Below, in pieces: positions 33,949 to 43,206 of a DNA stretch of 64,000 bases. Made by a program: the position numbers and the translations under genes. Within the stretch, counting starts at the first letter, position 1, and the number at the start of each line of letters is the position of its first letter. Source of the DNA: Streptomyces cavernicola (GTDB lineage Bacteria > Actinomycetota > Actinomycetes > Streptomycetales > Streptomycetaceae); assembly GCF_029968035.1 (NCBI RefSeq), contig NZ_JASCIQ010000002.1, positions 186,001 to 250,000 of the forward strand. The letters are read 5' to 3'. Under the pieces are notes generated by a model, which worked only from the letters and a program-made list of their open reading frames with translations, searched no databases and had not been told where the DNA came from.

Positions 33949-34062
33949 ACTGTCACATCACTGCGAAAGAGCCGTACCAGGCTGCGAGTTGGCGCGATCG
34001 CATCGGTACCTTACGAGGGCCATACATGCGCCGTCGGCGTAGTCATCAACAAGGGGGATCCC

Positions 34063-34560
34063 ATGTCTTACCCGCCTCCCCAGGGGCAGGGCCAGTACCC
34101 TTACCCGCCCCAGCAGCCCGGCCCCGGATACCCGCAGGGCCAGCCGCAGCAGCAGCAGCAGCAGTGGGGAGGTCCCCCGCAGCAAGGACAGTGGGGAGCC
34201 CCTCCGCCCCCTCCTCCGGCGCGCAACGGCATGAGCGTCATGCAGAAGCTCAAGATCGTCGGCCTCGCCATCGCGGTCATCATCGGCGGAGTGATCTGGT
34301 TCATGAGCCAGAACAACTCCTCCGAGGCGGAGGCCGGCGACTGCATGAAGAACAAGGGCACCATGTCCGCCCCTGATCTCGAAATCGTGGATTGCGGCAC
34401 CTCGGAAGCCAAGTACGAAGTGGTGAAGCGCATCGACGACACCCTGGACATGAGCCAGTGCGAGGGTGTTCCCGGAGCCGAGATCCCCTACCAGGAGCAG
34501 ACCAGCGGAAGCAGGAGGAGCTCGGGCGAGCAGTTCGTGCTCTGCCTCAAGGAGGTCTAG
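34063..34560 (+). CDS. LppU/SCO3897-family membrane-anchored protein
   Basis: A 165-residue protein. The first 55 residues are Pro/Gln/Gly/Tyr-rich (PQQQQQQ tract), followed by one membrane segment (IVGLAIAVIIGGVIWFM) and an extracytoplasmic domain with four Cys (GDCMKN, IVDCGTS, SQCEG, VLCLKEV), probably two disulfides. This matches a family named after S. coelicolor SCO3897 and mycobacterial LppU; function unknown. The ATG at 34063 follows AAGGGGG. Two parS palindromes lie between its stop and the convergent cca gene. Confidence 0.82.
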   Translation: MSYPPPQGQGQYPYPPQQPGPGYPQGQPQQQQQQWGGPPQQGQWGAPPPPPPARNGMSVMQKLKIVGLAIAVIIGGVIWFMSQNNSSEAEAGDCMKNKGTMSAPDLEIVDCGTSEAKYEVVKRIDDTLDMSQCEGVPGAEIPYQEQTSGSRRSSGEQFVLCLKEV

Positions 34561-34568
34561 GCCGTGCA

Positions 34569-34596
34569 TTGCGGTGTTTCACGTGAAACACCGCAA
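34569..34596. other. parS inside a 28-bp perfect palindrome
   Basis: A perfect parS core (34576-34589) is extended by TTGCGGT on the left and ACCGCAA on the right, giving a 28-bp perfect palindrome. It begins 9 bases after a stop codon, so it can double as a terminator hairpin. Confidence 0.93.
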
Positions 34597-34610
34597 CCGC
34601 ACTCATGAAG

Positions 34611-34642
34611 CGGGGCCCTGTTTCACGTGAAACAGGGCCCCG
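34611..34642. other. parS inside a 32-bp perfect palindrome
   Basis: A perfect parS core (34620-34633) is flanked by CGGGGCCCT and AGGGCCCCG, making a 32-bp perfect palindrome followed by TTCG. It is exactly 44 bp from the preceding parS and 21 bases from the convergent cca stop. Dual ParB-site/terminator role is likely. Confidence 0.93.
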
Positions 34643-34662
34643 TTCGTTTGCTCGGACTCAGC

Positions 34663-36129
34663 TCAGCCCTGCGCCGCCCACCACTCCTTGAGCTCGGCGA
34701 CCGCCGCCTCCCGCTCCATCGGCCCGTTCTCCAGGCGCAGTTCGAGCAGGAACTTGTACGCCTTGCCGATCACCGGGCCGGGGCCGACGCCCAGGATCTC
34801 CATGATCTCGTTGCCGTCGAGGGCCGGGCGGATGGCGTCCAGCTCCTCCTGCTCCTGCAGCCGCGCGATCCGCTCCTCCAGACCGTCGTACGCCCGCGAA
34901 AGCGCGCTCGCCTTGCGCTTGTTGCGCGTCGTGCAGTCGGAGCGCGTGAGCTTGTGCAGCCGGGAGAGCAGCGGGCCCCCGTCGCGTACGTAGCGCCGCA
35001 CCGCGGAGTCCGTCCACTCGCCCGTGCCGTAGCCGTGGAAGCGCAGGTGTAGCTCGACCAGACGGGAGACGTCCTTCACGAGCTCGTTGGAGTACTTGAG
35101 CGCGGTCATGCGCTTCTTCGTCATCTTGGCGCCGACCACCTCGTGGTGGTGGAACGAGACCCGCCCGTCCTTCTCGAAGCGCCGCGTCCTCGGCTTGCCG
35201 ATGTCGTGCAGGAGCGCCGCGAGCCGCAGCGTGAGGTCCGGGCCGTCCTCCTCCAGGGCGATCGCCTGGTCGAGGACGGTCAGCGAGTGCTCGTAGACGT
35301 CCTTGTGCCGGTGGTGCTCATCGCTCTCAAGCCGCAGCGCCGGCAGCTCCGGCAGTACGTGAGCGGCCAGGCCGGTGTCGACGAGCAGCGTGAGCCCCTT
35401 GCGCGGGTGCGCGGAGAGCAGCAGCTTGTTGAGCTCGTCCCGGATGCGCTCGGCCGAGACGATCTCCAGGCGCTCCGCCATCGCCGTCATCGCAGCGACC
35501 ACCTCGGGCGCCACCTCGAAGTCCAGCTGCGCGGCGAAGCGAGCGGCCCGCATCATCCGCAGCGGGTCGTCCGAGAAGGACTCCTCCGGGGTGCTCGGCG
35601 TGCGCAGTACCCGCTCTGCGAGGTCCTCCAGGCCGCCGTGCGGGTCGATGAACTCCTTCTCCGGCAGCGCCACGGCCATCGCGTTGACGGTGAAGTCCCG
35701 GCGCACGAGGTCCTGCTCGATGGAGTCGCCGTAGGACACCTCGGGCTTGCGCGAGGTGCGGTCGTACGCCTCAGAGCGGTATGTCGTGACCTCGATCTGG
35801 AAGTGCTGGTCGGCGTCTCCGACGCGGGCGTGCTTCTGGCAGCCCACCGTGCCGAAGGCGATCCCGACCTCCCACACCGCGTCCGCCCAGGGCCGGACGA
35901 TCTTCAGTACGTCCTCGGGGCGGGCGTCGGTCGTGAAGTCCAGGTCGTTGCCGAGCCGGCCGAGCAGCGCGTCCCTGACCGAGCCGCCGACGAGGGCGAG
36001 CGAGAACCCGGCCGCGCGGAAGCGTTCGGCGAGCTCGTCGGCGACGGGGGAAACGCGCAGCAGCTCGCTCACCGCGCGGCGCTGCACCTGGCTGAGGGCA
36101 CTGGAGTTGTCTTCATTGGCGTTCGGCAC
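34663..36129 (-). CDS. cca: CCA tRNA nucleotidyltransferase (class II, with HD domain)
   Basis: A 488-residue enzyme that adds or repairs the tRNA 3' CCA. The head domain has VGGSVRDALLGRLGNDLDFTTDA with the GGSVRD and DxD motifs, then RRDFTVNAMAV and SDDPLRMMRAARFAAQLDF. An HD domain with LLHDIGKPRTRRF and HHHEVVG sits in the C-terminal half, as in other actinobacterial forms. The GTG at 36129 (VPNANEDNSSALSQVQRR) matches the start in S. coelicolor as remembered; the ribosome site is weak. It is divergent from the DUF6049 gene. Confidence 0.95.
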   Translation of the reverse strand: MPNANEDNSSALSQVQRRAVSELLRVSPVADELAERFRAAGFSLALVGGSVRDALLGRLGNDLDFTTDARPEDVLKIVRPWADAVWEVGIAFGTVGCQKHARVGDADQHFQIEVTTYRSEAYDRTSRKPEVSYGDSIEQDLVRRDFTVNAMAVALPEKEFIDPHGGLEDLAERVLRTPSTPEESFSDDPLRMMRAARFAAQLDFEVAPEVVAAMTAMAERLEIVSAERIRDELNKLLLSAHPRKGLTLLVDTGLAAHVLPELPALRLESDEHHRHKDVYEHSLTVLDQAIALEEDGPDLTLRLAALLHDIGKPRTRRFEKDGRVSFHHHEVVGAKMTKKRMTALKYSNELVKDVSRLVELHLRFHGYGTGEWTDSAVRRYVRDGGPLLSRLHKLTRSDCTTRNKRKASALSRAYDGLEERIARLQEQEELDAIRPALDGNEIMEILGVGPGPVIGKAYKFLLELRLENGPMEREAAVAELKEWWAAQG

Positions 36130-36470
36130 AACAGAACAGGGTACGGGGCCTGCGCTGCGGCAGCTTCCCCGTTTCCGGCGGCCCGGCTCGGCAGGCGGAC
36201 CAGCTCGTCGTGAGTTCCGACTCAGTCGCGCCGCCTCTCCCATTCCCTGCGCACCCCGACACGCTGCCGTGCGCCCCCGGCTCGGTCGCGGCCCTGCCCC
36301 TCGGGGCTCGTGCCGGGCCGGTTCGACGCCCGCCGATGTGCCCCGTACCGTCGCTGGCCTGCCGGGGGGCTGCGTGAGCGCACCCCGGCACTCAGGCACA
36401 GCGCGCCTCGTTACCATGCGGGGACGCAAATGCGGACGACCACTGACGACGACGAGGGACGGGCGAGCGC
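36130..36470. other. Divergent intergenic region, cca / DUF6049 gene
   Basis: A 341-bp gap. It must carry promoters for cca (minus) and the murJ-sigM gene group (plus). TTACCATGCGG near 36411 resembles a -10 region, but no paired -35 was clear. No gene seen. Confidence 0.4.
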
Positions 36471-38897
36471 GTGGCCGAGGCGGCAGACTTCCAGGGGATG
36501 ACTCCCTCACCTGCCCGCCGGTGGTTCCGGCGTACGGCGGCCCTCTTCGCGGGGGCGCCGCTGCTTGCCGGTCTGCTGCAGCTCCCGGCCGCCGCCCCCG
36601 TGGCCGCCGCATCCCCCACGGCGGCTCCCGCGGCCCCCGCAGGCGCCGGCTCCGGCACCGTCGACGTATCCGTGGACAGAATGTCGCCGAACGTGCCGAC
36701 GGACGAAGACACCGTCACGATCTCCGGCAAGATCACCAACGAGGGCAAGCAGACGATCACGGACGCGGAGGTCGGCCTCCGCGTCGGCCCCGCCCTGACC
36801 GACCGCCCCTCCATCGACAACGCGGCCAAGCGGTCCGACTCGCTGCGGGGAGCCCCGGGCCGCGAGGTCGACGGCAAGAACGGCAAGGACGCCACGTACA
36901 CGGCGGCGTTCGGCAAGCTCGCGCCCGGCGTCTCGCAGGACTTCCGCCTGGCGGTCCCCGTCGAGGACCTCGACCTCTCCGCCGACGGCGTCTACCAGTT
37001 GGGCGTCGCCCTCACCGGCCGCAGCGCCGCCCAGCCGTACCCGCAGCTGCTCGGCATCGAGCGGACCTTCCTGCCCTGGCAGTCGGAGGCGCCGAGCGAG
37101 AAGACGAAGGTCAGCTACCTCTGGCCGCTGATCTCCACCTCGCACCTCACCGCCGAGACCGCCTCCGACGAGCAGCAGACCCCGGTCTTCGCCGACGACA
37201 AGCTGGCCGAGGAGGTCGCCCCCGGCGGCCGGCTCGAGCAGATGCTGTCGCTCGGCAAGGACCTGCCGGTGACCTGGGTCGTCGACCCGGACCTGCTCGC
37301 CTCCCTCGACGCCATGGCCACCAAGGGCTACAGCATCGAGAACCCCGAGGGCGGCAACCCGATCCCCGGCTCGGCCAAGAACCGGACCCTGGCGAAGCAG
37401 TGGCTCAACCAGCTGCAGCAGGCCGTCAAGGGCAAGAAGGTCGTCGCGCTCCCGTTCGCCGACCCGGATCTGGCCTCGCTCGCGCACCAGGGCAAGACGG
37501 TCGGCGGTTCGCTGAGCCATCTGAAGCCCGCCACGGACGTGGCCGCGAAGACGGTGAAGTCCGTCCTGCACGTCGAGCCCAGCACGGACTTCGCCTGGCC
37601 CGCCGACGGCGCGGTCGACCCGTCCGTCGTGGACGTCGCCACCTCGGCCGGCGCGCACTCGGTGATCGCCCGCAGCGACAGCCTCCGGGAGACGGGCGGC
37701 CTGCCGTACACCCCGACCGCGGCCCGGCCGATCGGCGGCGGCACCACGGCGGTGGTCGCGGACGCACGCCTGTCGACCGCGTTCGAGGGCGATATGACGC
37801 GCGCCGAGAACTCGACGCTCGCCGTGCAGGAGTTCCTCGCCCAGACCCAGATGATCACGCTGCAGGACCCGGACAAGCAGCGCAGCATCGTCGTCGCCCC
37901 GCAGCGCATGCCCACCGCCAGCCAGGCCCAGTCGATGGCCAGGGCCCTGGACGCCCTCGGCTCCGAGAGCTGGACCGAGCCCGACGACCTGATCGCCGCC
38001 GCCAAGGCCACGCCCGATCCGAAGGCCACGACGCAGGTGCCCGGCACCGGCTCGTACCCCGGCCGACTGCTCAAGCACGAGCTGCCGAAGCAGGCCTTCG
38101 AGTCGGTCCGCACCACGCAGGAGAGCCTGAACCGCTTCAAGGTCATCCTGAGCGCGCCGGACCGGGTCGTCACGCCGTTCGGCCGGGCCATGGACCGCGA
38201 GCTGTCCACGTCCTGGCGCGGCCGCGCCAACGACGCCGAGACGTACCGCAACAGCGTGCAGCAGTACCTGACCACGCTCACCGGCCAGGTCAGCCTGATC
38301 GAGAAGACCGAGGCGAAGCTCTCCGGCCGCAGCGCGACCATCCCGATCACGGTCCAGAACAACCTGGTCCAGGGCGCCGAGAACCTGACGCTCCGCCTCA
38401 CCTCCACCAAGCCGACCCGCCTCAAGATCGGCGAGGAGCCCGGCCCGTACGAAGAGCAGCCGATCAAGGTCTCCGGCGGCCACAGCCAGACGGTGAAGTT
38501 CACCACCACGGCCAACGCCAACGGCCCGGTCCCGGTCGTCGCCCAGCTCTACACCGAGGACGGCACTCCGTACGGCAAGGAGATCCGCTTCGACGTCGAC
38601 GTCACGGAGATCACCCTGACCGTGATGCTGGTCATCGCGGGCGGCATCCTGCTGCTCGTCCTCGCGGGCTTCCGCATGTACACCCAGCGCAAGGCGGCCG
38701 CCCGCCGCGCCGAGGAGGAAGAGGCCGAGGCCGAGGCCGACGACGCGGACAACGGCGAGAACGGCGACGTTCAGGCGAAGGGCGACGAGGGCCCGGAGCC
38801 CGGCCCGCCCGCCCCCGAGCAGCCGAGTGACCCGACACCGGACACCGCACCGGAAAGCACCGACCCGTCCGGCACGGGTGAGAGAGTGGACCGTTGA
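36471..38897 (+). CDS. DUF6049 family secreted/membrane-anchored protein
   Basis: An 808-residue protein. An N-terminal signal segment (RRTAALFAGAPLLAGLLQLPAAAPVAAA) is followed by an Ala/Pro linker, an Ig-like region (DTVTISGKITNEGKQTITDAEVGLRVG) and a large extracytoplasmic domain. One membrane helix lies near the C terminus (LTVMLVIAGGILLLVLAGFRMY), and an acidic cytoplasmic tail follows. The family is restricted to actinobacteria and sits directly upstream of murJ, suggesting work with the lipid II flippase or division machinery. The GTG at 36471 is used. Enzymatic motifs were not recognised. Confidence 0.82.
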   Translation: MAEAADFQGMTPSPARRWFRRTAALFAGAPLLAGLLQLPAAAPVAAASPTAAPAAPAGAGSGTVDVSVDRMSPNVPTDEDTVTISGKITNEGKQTITDAEVGLRVGPALTDRPSIDNAAKRSDSLRGAPGREVDGKNGKDATYTAAFGKLAPGVSQDFRLAVPVEDLDLSADGVYQLGVALTGRSAAQPYPQLLGIERTFLPWQSEAPSEKTKVSYLWPLISTSHLTAETASDEQQTPVFADDKLAEEVAPGGRLEQMLSLGKDLPVTWVVDPDLLASLDAMATKGYSIENPEGGNPIPGSAKNRTLAKQWLNQLQQAVKGKKVVALPFADPDLASLAHQGKTVGGSLSHLKPATDVAAKTVKSVLHVEPSTDFAWPADGAVDPSVVDVATSAGAHSVIARSDSLRETGGLPYTPTAARPIGGGTTAVVADARLSTAFEGDMTRAENSTLAVQEFLAQTQMITLQDPDKQRSIVVAPQRMPTASQAQSMARALDALGSESWTEPDDLIAAAKATPDPKATTQVPGTGSYPGRLLKHELPKQAFESVRTTQESLNRFKVILSAPDRVVTPFGRAMDRELSTSWRGRANDAETYRNSVQQYLTTLTGQVSLIEKTEAKLSGRSATIPITVQNNLVQGAENLTLRLTSTKPTRLKIGEEPGPYEEQPIKVSGGHSQTVKFTTTANANGPVPVVAQLYTEDGTPYGKEIRFDVDVTEITLTVMLVIAGGILLLVLAGFRMYTQRKAAARRAEEEEAEAEADDADNGENGDVQAKGDEGPEPGPPAPEQPSDPTPDTAPESTDPSGTGERVDR

Positions 38898-38945
38898 GCG
38901 ATGACGTGGCCACTGGGGCCGCGGGACCGATGAGGTGGGGTAAGC

Positions 38946-41138
38946 ATGAATGCGCCGTACGACGGTGACCGCGGCCAGGGCGCGGGCAGCGGCGAACCCG
39001 CGGGCGGGCAGGTACCCCCGCAGCAGCCCACGCCGGACATGTACGTCGAGGACGCCTACGCCCAGGACCCGTACCGCGCGCAGGACCTCGCCGCCCAGGA
39101 CCCGGTGACCGAGGCCCTCTACGACCGGGCCTCGCACCCGCCGCCCCCTCCGGGCACGTACGCGGACCCGCAGTCCCTGTACGACCGGCCCGCGCCGCCG
39201 CAGAACGCGCCGGACCCGCAGGTCTGGGCGCAGACCCCGGCCCCGGAGCCGGACGGCCCGTCCCGGCATCTGCCGTACGGCGACGACGTCCGCAGCACCC
39301 AGTTCGTCGGCGTCGACGACCTGGTCAGCCAGGCCGCCGAGGAGCGCCACGAGCCGGACGCGTTCGCACACCTCTTCCGCGACCAGCAGCCGGGCGGCGC
39401 GCGCCCGCAGAGCGAGCAGGCCGCGGTCCCCGCCCCGGCGGGCCCCCCGGTTCCGGGCAGCGCCCCGGAGCCCACGCCGGTCCCGGCCGCCGCGCCCAAG
39501 AAGGCCGGCAAGGCCGCGAGCATCCTCAAGTCCAGCGCCGTGATGGCCGCGGGCACGATGGTGTCCCGCATCACCGGCTTCCTGCGCACGCTCGTGATGG
39601 CCGCGGCCATCGGCGTCGGCACGCTCAACGACTCGTACCAGGTCGCCAACGTCCTGCCGACGATGATCTACATCCTCGTCGCGGGCGGCGCGATGAACGC
39701 GGTCTTCATCCCGCAGCTCGTCCGCGCCATGAAGAACGACGACGACGGCGGTGTGGCGTACGCCAACCGCCTCCTGACGCTCGTGATCGTGCTGCTCGGC
39801 GCGGTCACCGTGATCTGTGTGCTCGCCGCCCCGGCCTTCGTCCAGGTGATGTCGCCCGAGCTGGCGTCCGAGCCCGAGACGTACGACCTGACGGTGACGT
39901 TCGCCCGCTTCTGCATCCCGACCCTGTTCTTCATGGGCGTGCACGTGGTGCTCGGGCAGATCCTGAACGCGCGCGGCCGCTTCGGCGCGATGATGTGGAC
40001 GCCGGTCCTCAACAACATCGTCATCATCGCCACGTTCGGCGCGTTCATCTGGGCCTTCGGCACGTCCGGCACCTCCGGGATCGACACCGGGAACATCACG
40101 TCCGAGGGCGTCCGGCTGCTCGGCATCGGCACCCTGCTCGGCCTCGCCGTGCAGGCCTTCGCGATGGTCCCGTATCTGCGCGAGGCGGGCTTCAAGCCGC
40201 GTCTTCGCTTCGACTGGAAGGGCCAGGGCCTCGGCAAGACCGCCGCCCTCGCCAAGTGGACGCTGTTCTTCGTCCTCGCCAACCAGCTCGGCATGGTCGT
40301 CGTCACCCAGCTCGCCACCGCCGCCGGCGCCACCGCCTACGACGACGGCCACTCCGGCACCGGCATCACCGCGTACAACTACGCGCTGCTCCTCTGGCAG
40401 ATGCCGCAGGCCATCATCACCGTCTCCGTGATGACCGCTGTCCTGCCCCGTATCTCCCGCGCCGCCAACGACGGTGACGCCGCGGCTGTCCGGGACGACC
40501 TCTCGTACGGACTGCGCACCTCCGCCGTCGCGATCGTGCCGTGCGCCTTCGCCTTCCTCGCGCTCGGCGTCCCGATCACCACGCTGCTGTACGCCGGCAC
40601 CGACGGCGCGACCAACATCGGCTACGTCCTGATGGCCTTCGGCCTCGGCCTCATCCCGTACTCCGTGCAGTACGTCGTCCTGCGCGGCTTCTACGCCTAC
40701 GAAGACACCCGCACGCCGTTCTACAACACCGTCATCGTGGCCGCCGTGAACGCGCTCGCCTCGCTGATCTGCTACCTCGTCCTGGACCCGCGCTGGGCGG
40801 TCGTCGGCATGGCCGCCTCGTACGGACTCGCGTACGCGGTCGGCGTGGGTGTGGCCTGGCGCAGGCTGGGCAAGCGCCTGGGCGGAGACCTGGACGGTTC
40901 CCACGTGGTGCGGACCTACGCCCGTCTCATCGGCGCCTCCATCCCGGCGGCGCTGCTCGGCGGCGCGGTCGCGTTCGGGCTGATGGAGGCCATCGGCAAG
41001 AGCGCGCTCGGTTCGTTCGCGGCGCTGGTCGGCGGCGGCATCGTGCTGCTCGGCGTCTTCTTCGTGGCGGCCCGCCGGATGCGGGTGCAGGAGCTGAACG
41101 CGCTCGTCGGCATGGTCCGGGGTCGACTCGGCCGCTGA
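38946..41138 (+). CDS. murJ: Lipid II flippase MurJ (MviN) with long cytoplasmic N terminus
   Basis: A 730-residue MOP-family flippase. About 190 Pro/Asp/Gln-rich N-terminal residues precede KSSAVMAAGTMVSRITGFLRTLVMAAAIGVGTLNDSYQVANVLPTMIYILVAGG, the classic MurJ start; some 14 membrane helices follow, with charged residues in the central cavity. It moves lipid II across the membrane for peptidoglycan synthesis. In Mycobacterium tuberculosis, MurJ is fused to a pseudokinase and a sugar-binding-like domain; here that part is the separate next gene. The ATG at 38946 has GAGGTGGGG upstream. A hairpin follows the stop. Confidence 0.93.
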   Translation: MNAPYDGDRGQGAGSGEPAGGQVPPQQPTPDMYVEDAYAQDPYRAQDLAAQDPVTEALYDRASHPPPPPGTYADPQSLYDRPAPPQNAPDPQVWAQTPAPEPDGPSRHLPYGDDVRSTQFVGVDDLVSQAAEERHEPDAFAHLFRDQQPGGARPQSEQAAVPAPAGPPVPGSAPEPTPVPAAAPKKAGKAASILKSSAVMAAGTMVSRITGFLRTLVMAAAIGVGTLNDSYQVANVLPTMIYILVAGGAMNAVFIPQLVRAMKNDDDGGVAYANRLLTLVIVLLGAVTVICVLAAPAFVQVMSPELASEPETYDLTVTFARFCIPTLFFMGVHVVLGQILNARGRFGAMMWTPVLNNIVIIATFGAFIWAFGTSGTSGIDTGNITSEGVRLLGIGTLLGLAVQAFAMVPYLREAGFKPRLRFDWKGQGLGKTAALAKWTLFFVLANQLGMVVVTQLATAAGATAYDDGHSGTGITAYNYALLLWQMPQAIITVSVMTAVLPRISRAANDGDAAAVRDDLSYGLRTSAVAIVPCAFAFLALGVPITTLLYAGTDGATNIGYVLMAFGLGLIPYSVQYVVLRGFYAYEDTRTPFYNTVIVAAVNALASLICYLVLDPRWAVVGMAASYGLAYAVGVGVAWRRLGKRLGGDLDGSHVVRTYARLIGASIPAALLGGAVAFGLMEAIGKSALGSFAALVGGGIVLLGVFFVAARRMRVQELNALVGMVRGRLGR

Positions 41139-41175
41139 TCCGGCGTCCGGTCCACGGTCCCGCCAGGTTTCGTCA

Positions 41176-41203
41176 GAACCCCTCGGGTTTCGTCGAGGGG
41201 TTC
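41176..41203 (+). terminator. Terminator hairpin after murJ
   Basis: GAACCCCTCG (41176-41185) pairs with CGAGGGGTTC (41194-41203), 10-bp stem with an 8-nt loop, 38 bases after the stop. It may only partly stop transcription into the pseudokinase gene. Confidence 0.8.
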
Positions 41204-41311
41204 GCACAACCATCCCCGGCCATCGCGTGTCGTGGATAGCGGCAGACTGTGGGCACAATTGGCTTTGGCGTCGGACAGCAGCGCGCAACGGATGGGGAGG
41301 CAGGAACGACG

Positions 41312-43111
41312 GTGGCGGAACGGAGCACGGCTGCCGTCGACGTGGCAGCAGGGAGCGACGAGGAGTCGCTGACCGCCAAGGCGGACCAGGCCACGGCCGA
41401 CGGGGCGGCCCAGAGCCGGGAGACGACGGCTTCCGAGGGCGATATTCAGCCGGATGACGACGACTCTGCGGAGACCACGAAGCCGCAGGCCAAGCAGGCG
41501 CAGACCGCGAAGCCGGAGAGCTCGAAGGCGCAGGCCACCCCACCCGAGAAGCCGCAGTCGACCCCACCCGAACTGCACAGCGGCCACAAGCTCGCGCGCC
41601 GCTACCGCCTCGAGGAGTGCGTCACCCGTCTGGACGGTTTCAGCAGCTGGCGCGCGGTCGACGAGAAGCTGCGTCGCGCCGTCGGCGTGCATCTGCTCCC
41701 GGCCGACCACCCGCGCGCCCGCGCCGTCCTCTCCGCCGCCCGTTCGTCCGCGCTGCTCGGCGACCCCCGCTTCGTGCAGGTCCTCGACGCGGTGGAGGAG
41801 AACGAGCTCGTCTACGTCGTGCACGAGTGGCTGCCCGACGCCGTCGAGCTGACCGCCCTGCTCGCCGCCGGCCCGCTGGAGGCGCATGACGCGTACCAGC
41901 TGGTCAGCCAGGTCTCCCAGGCCATGACCGCCGCGCACCGCGAGGGCCTGGCCCACCTCCGGCTCACGCCGAGCGCGGTGCTGCGCAGCTCCTCCGGCCA
42001 GTACCGCATCCGCGGCCTCGCCGTGAACGCCGCGCTGCGCGGCATCAGCAGCGACACCCCGCAGCGCACCGACACGGAGTCCATCGGCGCGCTCCTCTAC
42101 GCCTCGCTGACCCAGCGCTGGCCGTACGAGGAGGATGCGTACGGCCTGTCGGGGCTGCCCAAGGACGTCGGCCTGATCGCCCCCGACCAGGTGCGCGCGG
42201 GCGTCCACCGCGGTCTGTCCGAGCTCGCGATGCGCGCCCTGGTCAACGACGGGGCGACGGCCTCGCGCCAGGACCAGCCGTGCACCACCCCGGAGGAGCT
42301 CGCCAAGGCCGTCTCCGAGATGCCGCGGATCCGCCCGCCGGAGCCCTCGTTCACCGCGCCGCCGGAGTACCAGCGCACCACGTACCAGCAGGGGACGTAC
42401 GGCCGGCCGACCGCCGCCGCGCCGGGCCCGCAGCCGATGCCGGCCGCACCGCCCGCCCCGCTGCAGAGCCGTACGGGCAAGGCCCTGAAGTGGGCCGTGT
42501 CCGCGCTCCTTATCGCGGCGCTCGGCCTGGGGAGCTGGCAGCTCGCGGACGCCCTCATGGAGCGCGAGCAGCCCACCGACCCCGGCACCTCGCAGCCGGG
42601 CGAGGGGGAGGGCGCCAAGCCCGTCGCGGGCAAGCCGATCAAGATCAGCGATGCGTACGAGTTCACTCCCAGCGGCAGTGGCATCAAGGAGCAGGACGTC
42701 CCGCAGGCCGTGGACGGCGATCCCGGCACCGCCTGGATCACGCCGCAGTACAAGGGCTTCGCGAACTTCGGCAACCTTCCGAACCGTAAGCAGGGCAGCG
42801 GCATAATCGTCGATCTCGGCAGCGTCCAGGACGTGGCCGGATTCCAGATCGACATGTATCGCGCCGGGCACAAGGCGGAGGTGCTCGCCGCCCCCGAGGA
42901 CGCCTCGCACCCGACGTCCCGCGATGAGTTCTCCAAGGAGCTCAGCAAGCTCGGCGATGCCGGAGCGCAGCTCAAGAAGACCCTCGACCAGGCGGTGCGC
43001 ACCCGGTACCTGCTGGTGCGCATCACGTCTCTGCCGACCGACGGTTCGGCGGAGCTCTTCCGGGGCGGGATCTCCGAGATCAAGGTGCTGGGCACGGCAC
43101 GCGAGGAATAG
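41312..43111 (+). CDS. Pseudokinase with membrane anchor and extracytoplasmic discoidin-like domain (MurJ partner)
   Basis: A 599-residue protein. An acidic/Gln-rich N terminus of about 85 residues leads to a protein-kinase fold (LARRYRLEECVTRLDGFSSWRAVDEKLRRAVGVHLL...). The Gly-rich loop, the VAIK lysine, HRD (here AHLRLTPSAVL) and DFG (here IRGLAVNAAL) are all missing, so it should be inactive. One membrane helix follows (WAVSALLIAALGLGSWQLADAL), then an outer domain like F5/8-type or CBM folds (VDGDPGTAWITPQY, GIIVDLGSVQDVAGFQIDMY). This is the domain set fused to MurJ in mycobacteria. The GTG at 41312 has CAGGA upstream. Confidence 0.85.
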   Translation: MAERSTAAVDVAAGSDEESLTAKADQATADGAAQSRETTASEGDIQPDDDDSAETTKPQAKQAQTAKPESSKAQATPPEKPQSTPPELHSGHKLARRYRLEECVTRLDGFSSWRAVDEKLRRAVGVHLLPADHPRARAVLSAARSSALLGDPRFVQVLDAVEENELVYVVHEWLPDAVELTALLAAGPLEAHDAYQLVSQVSQAMTAAHREGLAHLRLTPSAVLRSSSGQYRIRGLAVNAALRGISSDTPQRTDTESIGALLYASLTQRWPYEEDAYGLSGLPKDVGLIAPDQVRAGVHRGLSELAMRALVNDGATASRQDQPCTTPEELAKAVSEMPRIRPPEPSFTAPPEYQRTTYQQGTYGRPTAAAPGPQPMPAAPPAPLQSRTGKALKWAVSALLIAALGLGSWQLADALMEREQPTDPGTSQPGEGEGAKPVAGKPIKISDAYEFTPSGSGIKEQDVPQAVDGDPGTAWITPQYKGFANFGNLPNRKQGSGIIVDLGSVQDVAGFQIDMYRAGHKAEVLAAPEDASHPTSRDEFSKELSKLGDAGAQLKKTLDQAVRTRYLLVRITSLPTDGSAELFRGGISEIKVLGTAREE

Positions 43112-43206
43112 CGACCGCACGTCGTCGGCCGTATGCGGTCGGCAGCCCATAGTCGGCGACACCTAATCCCGCTACGCTGAACCCTCGACCGAGGTAGGGG
43201 GAGCAG

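Noticed and set aside
36507..41567. A 1686-codon open frame on the minus strand
   Set aside because: It is antisense to the DUF6049 and murJ genes, has repetitive Arg/Gly/Asp/His-rich composition, no domain and no ribosome site. It results from high third-position GC.
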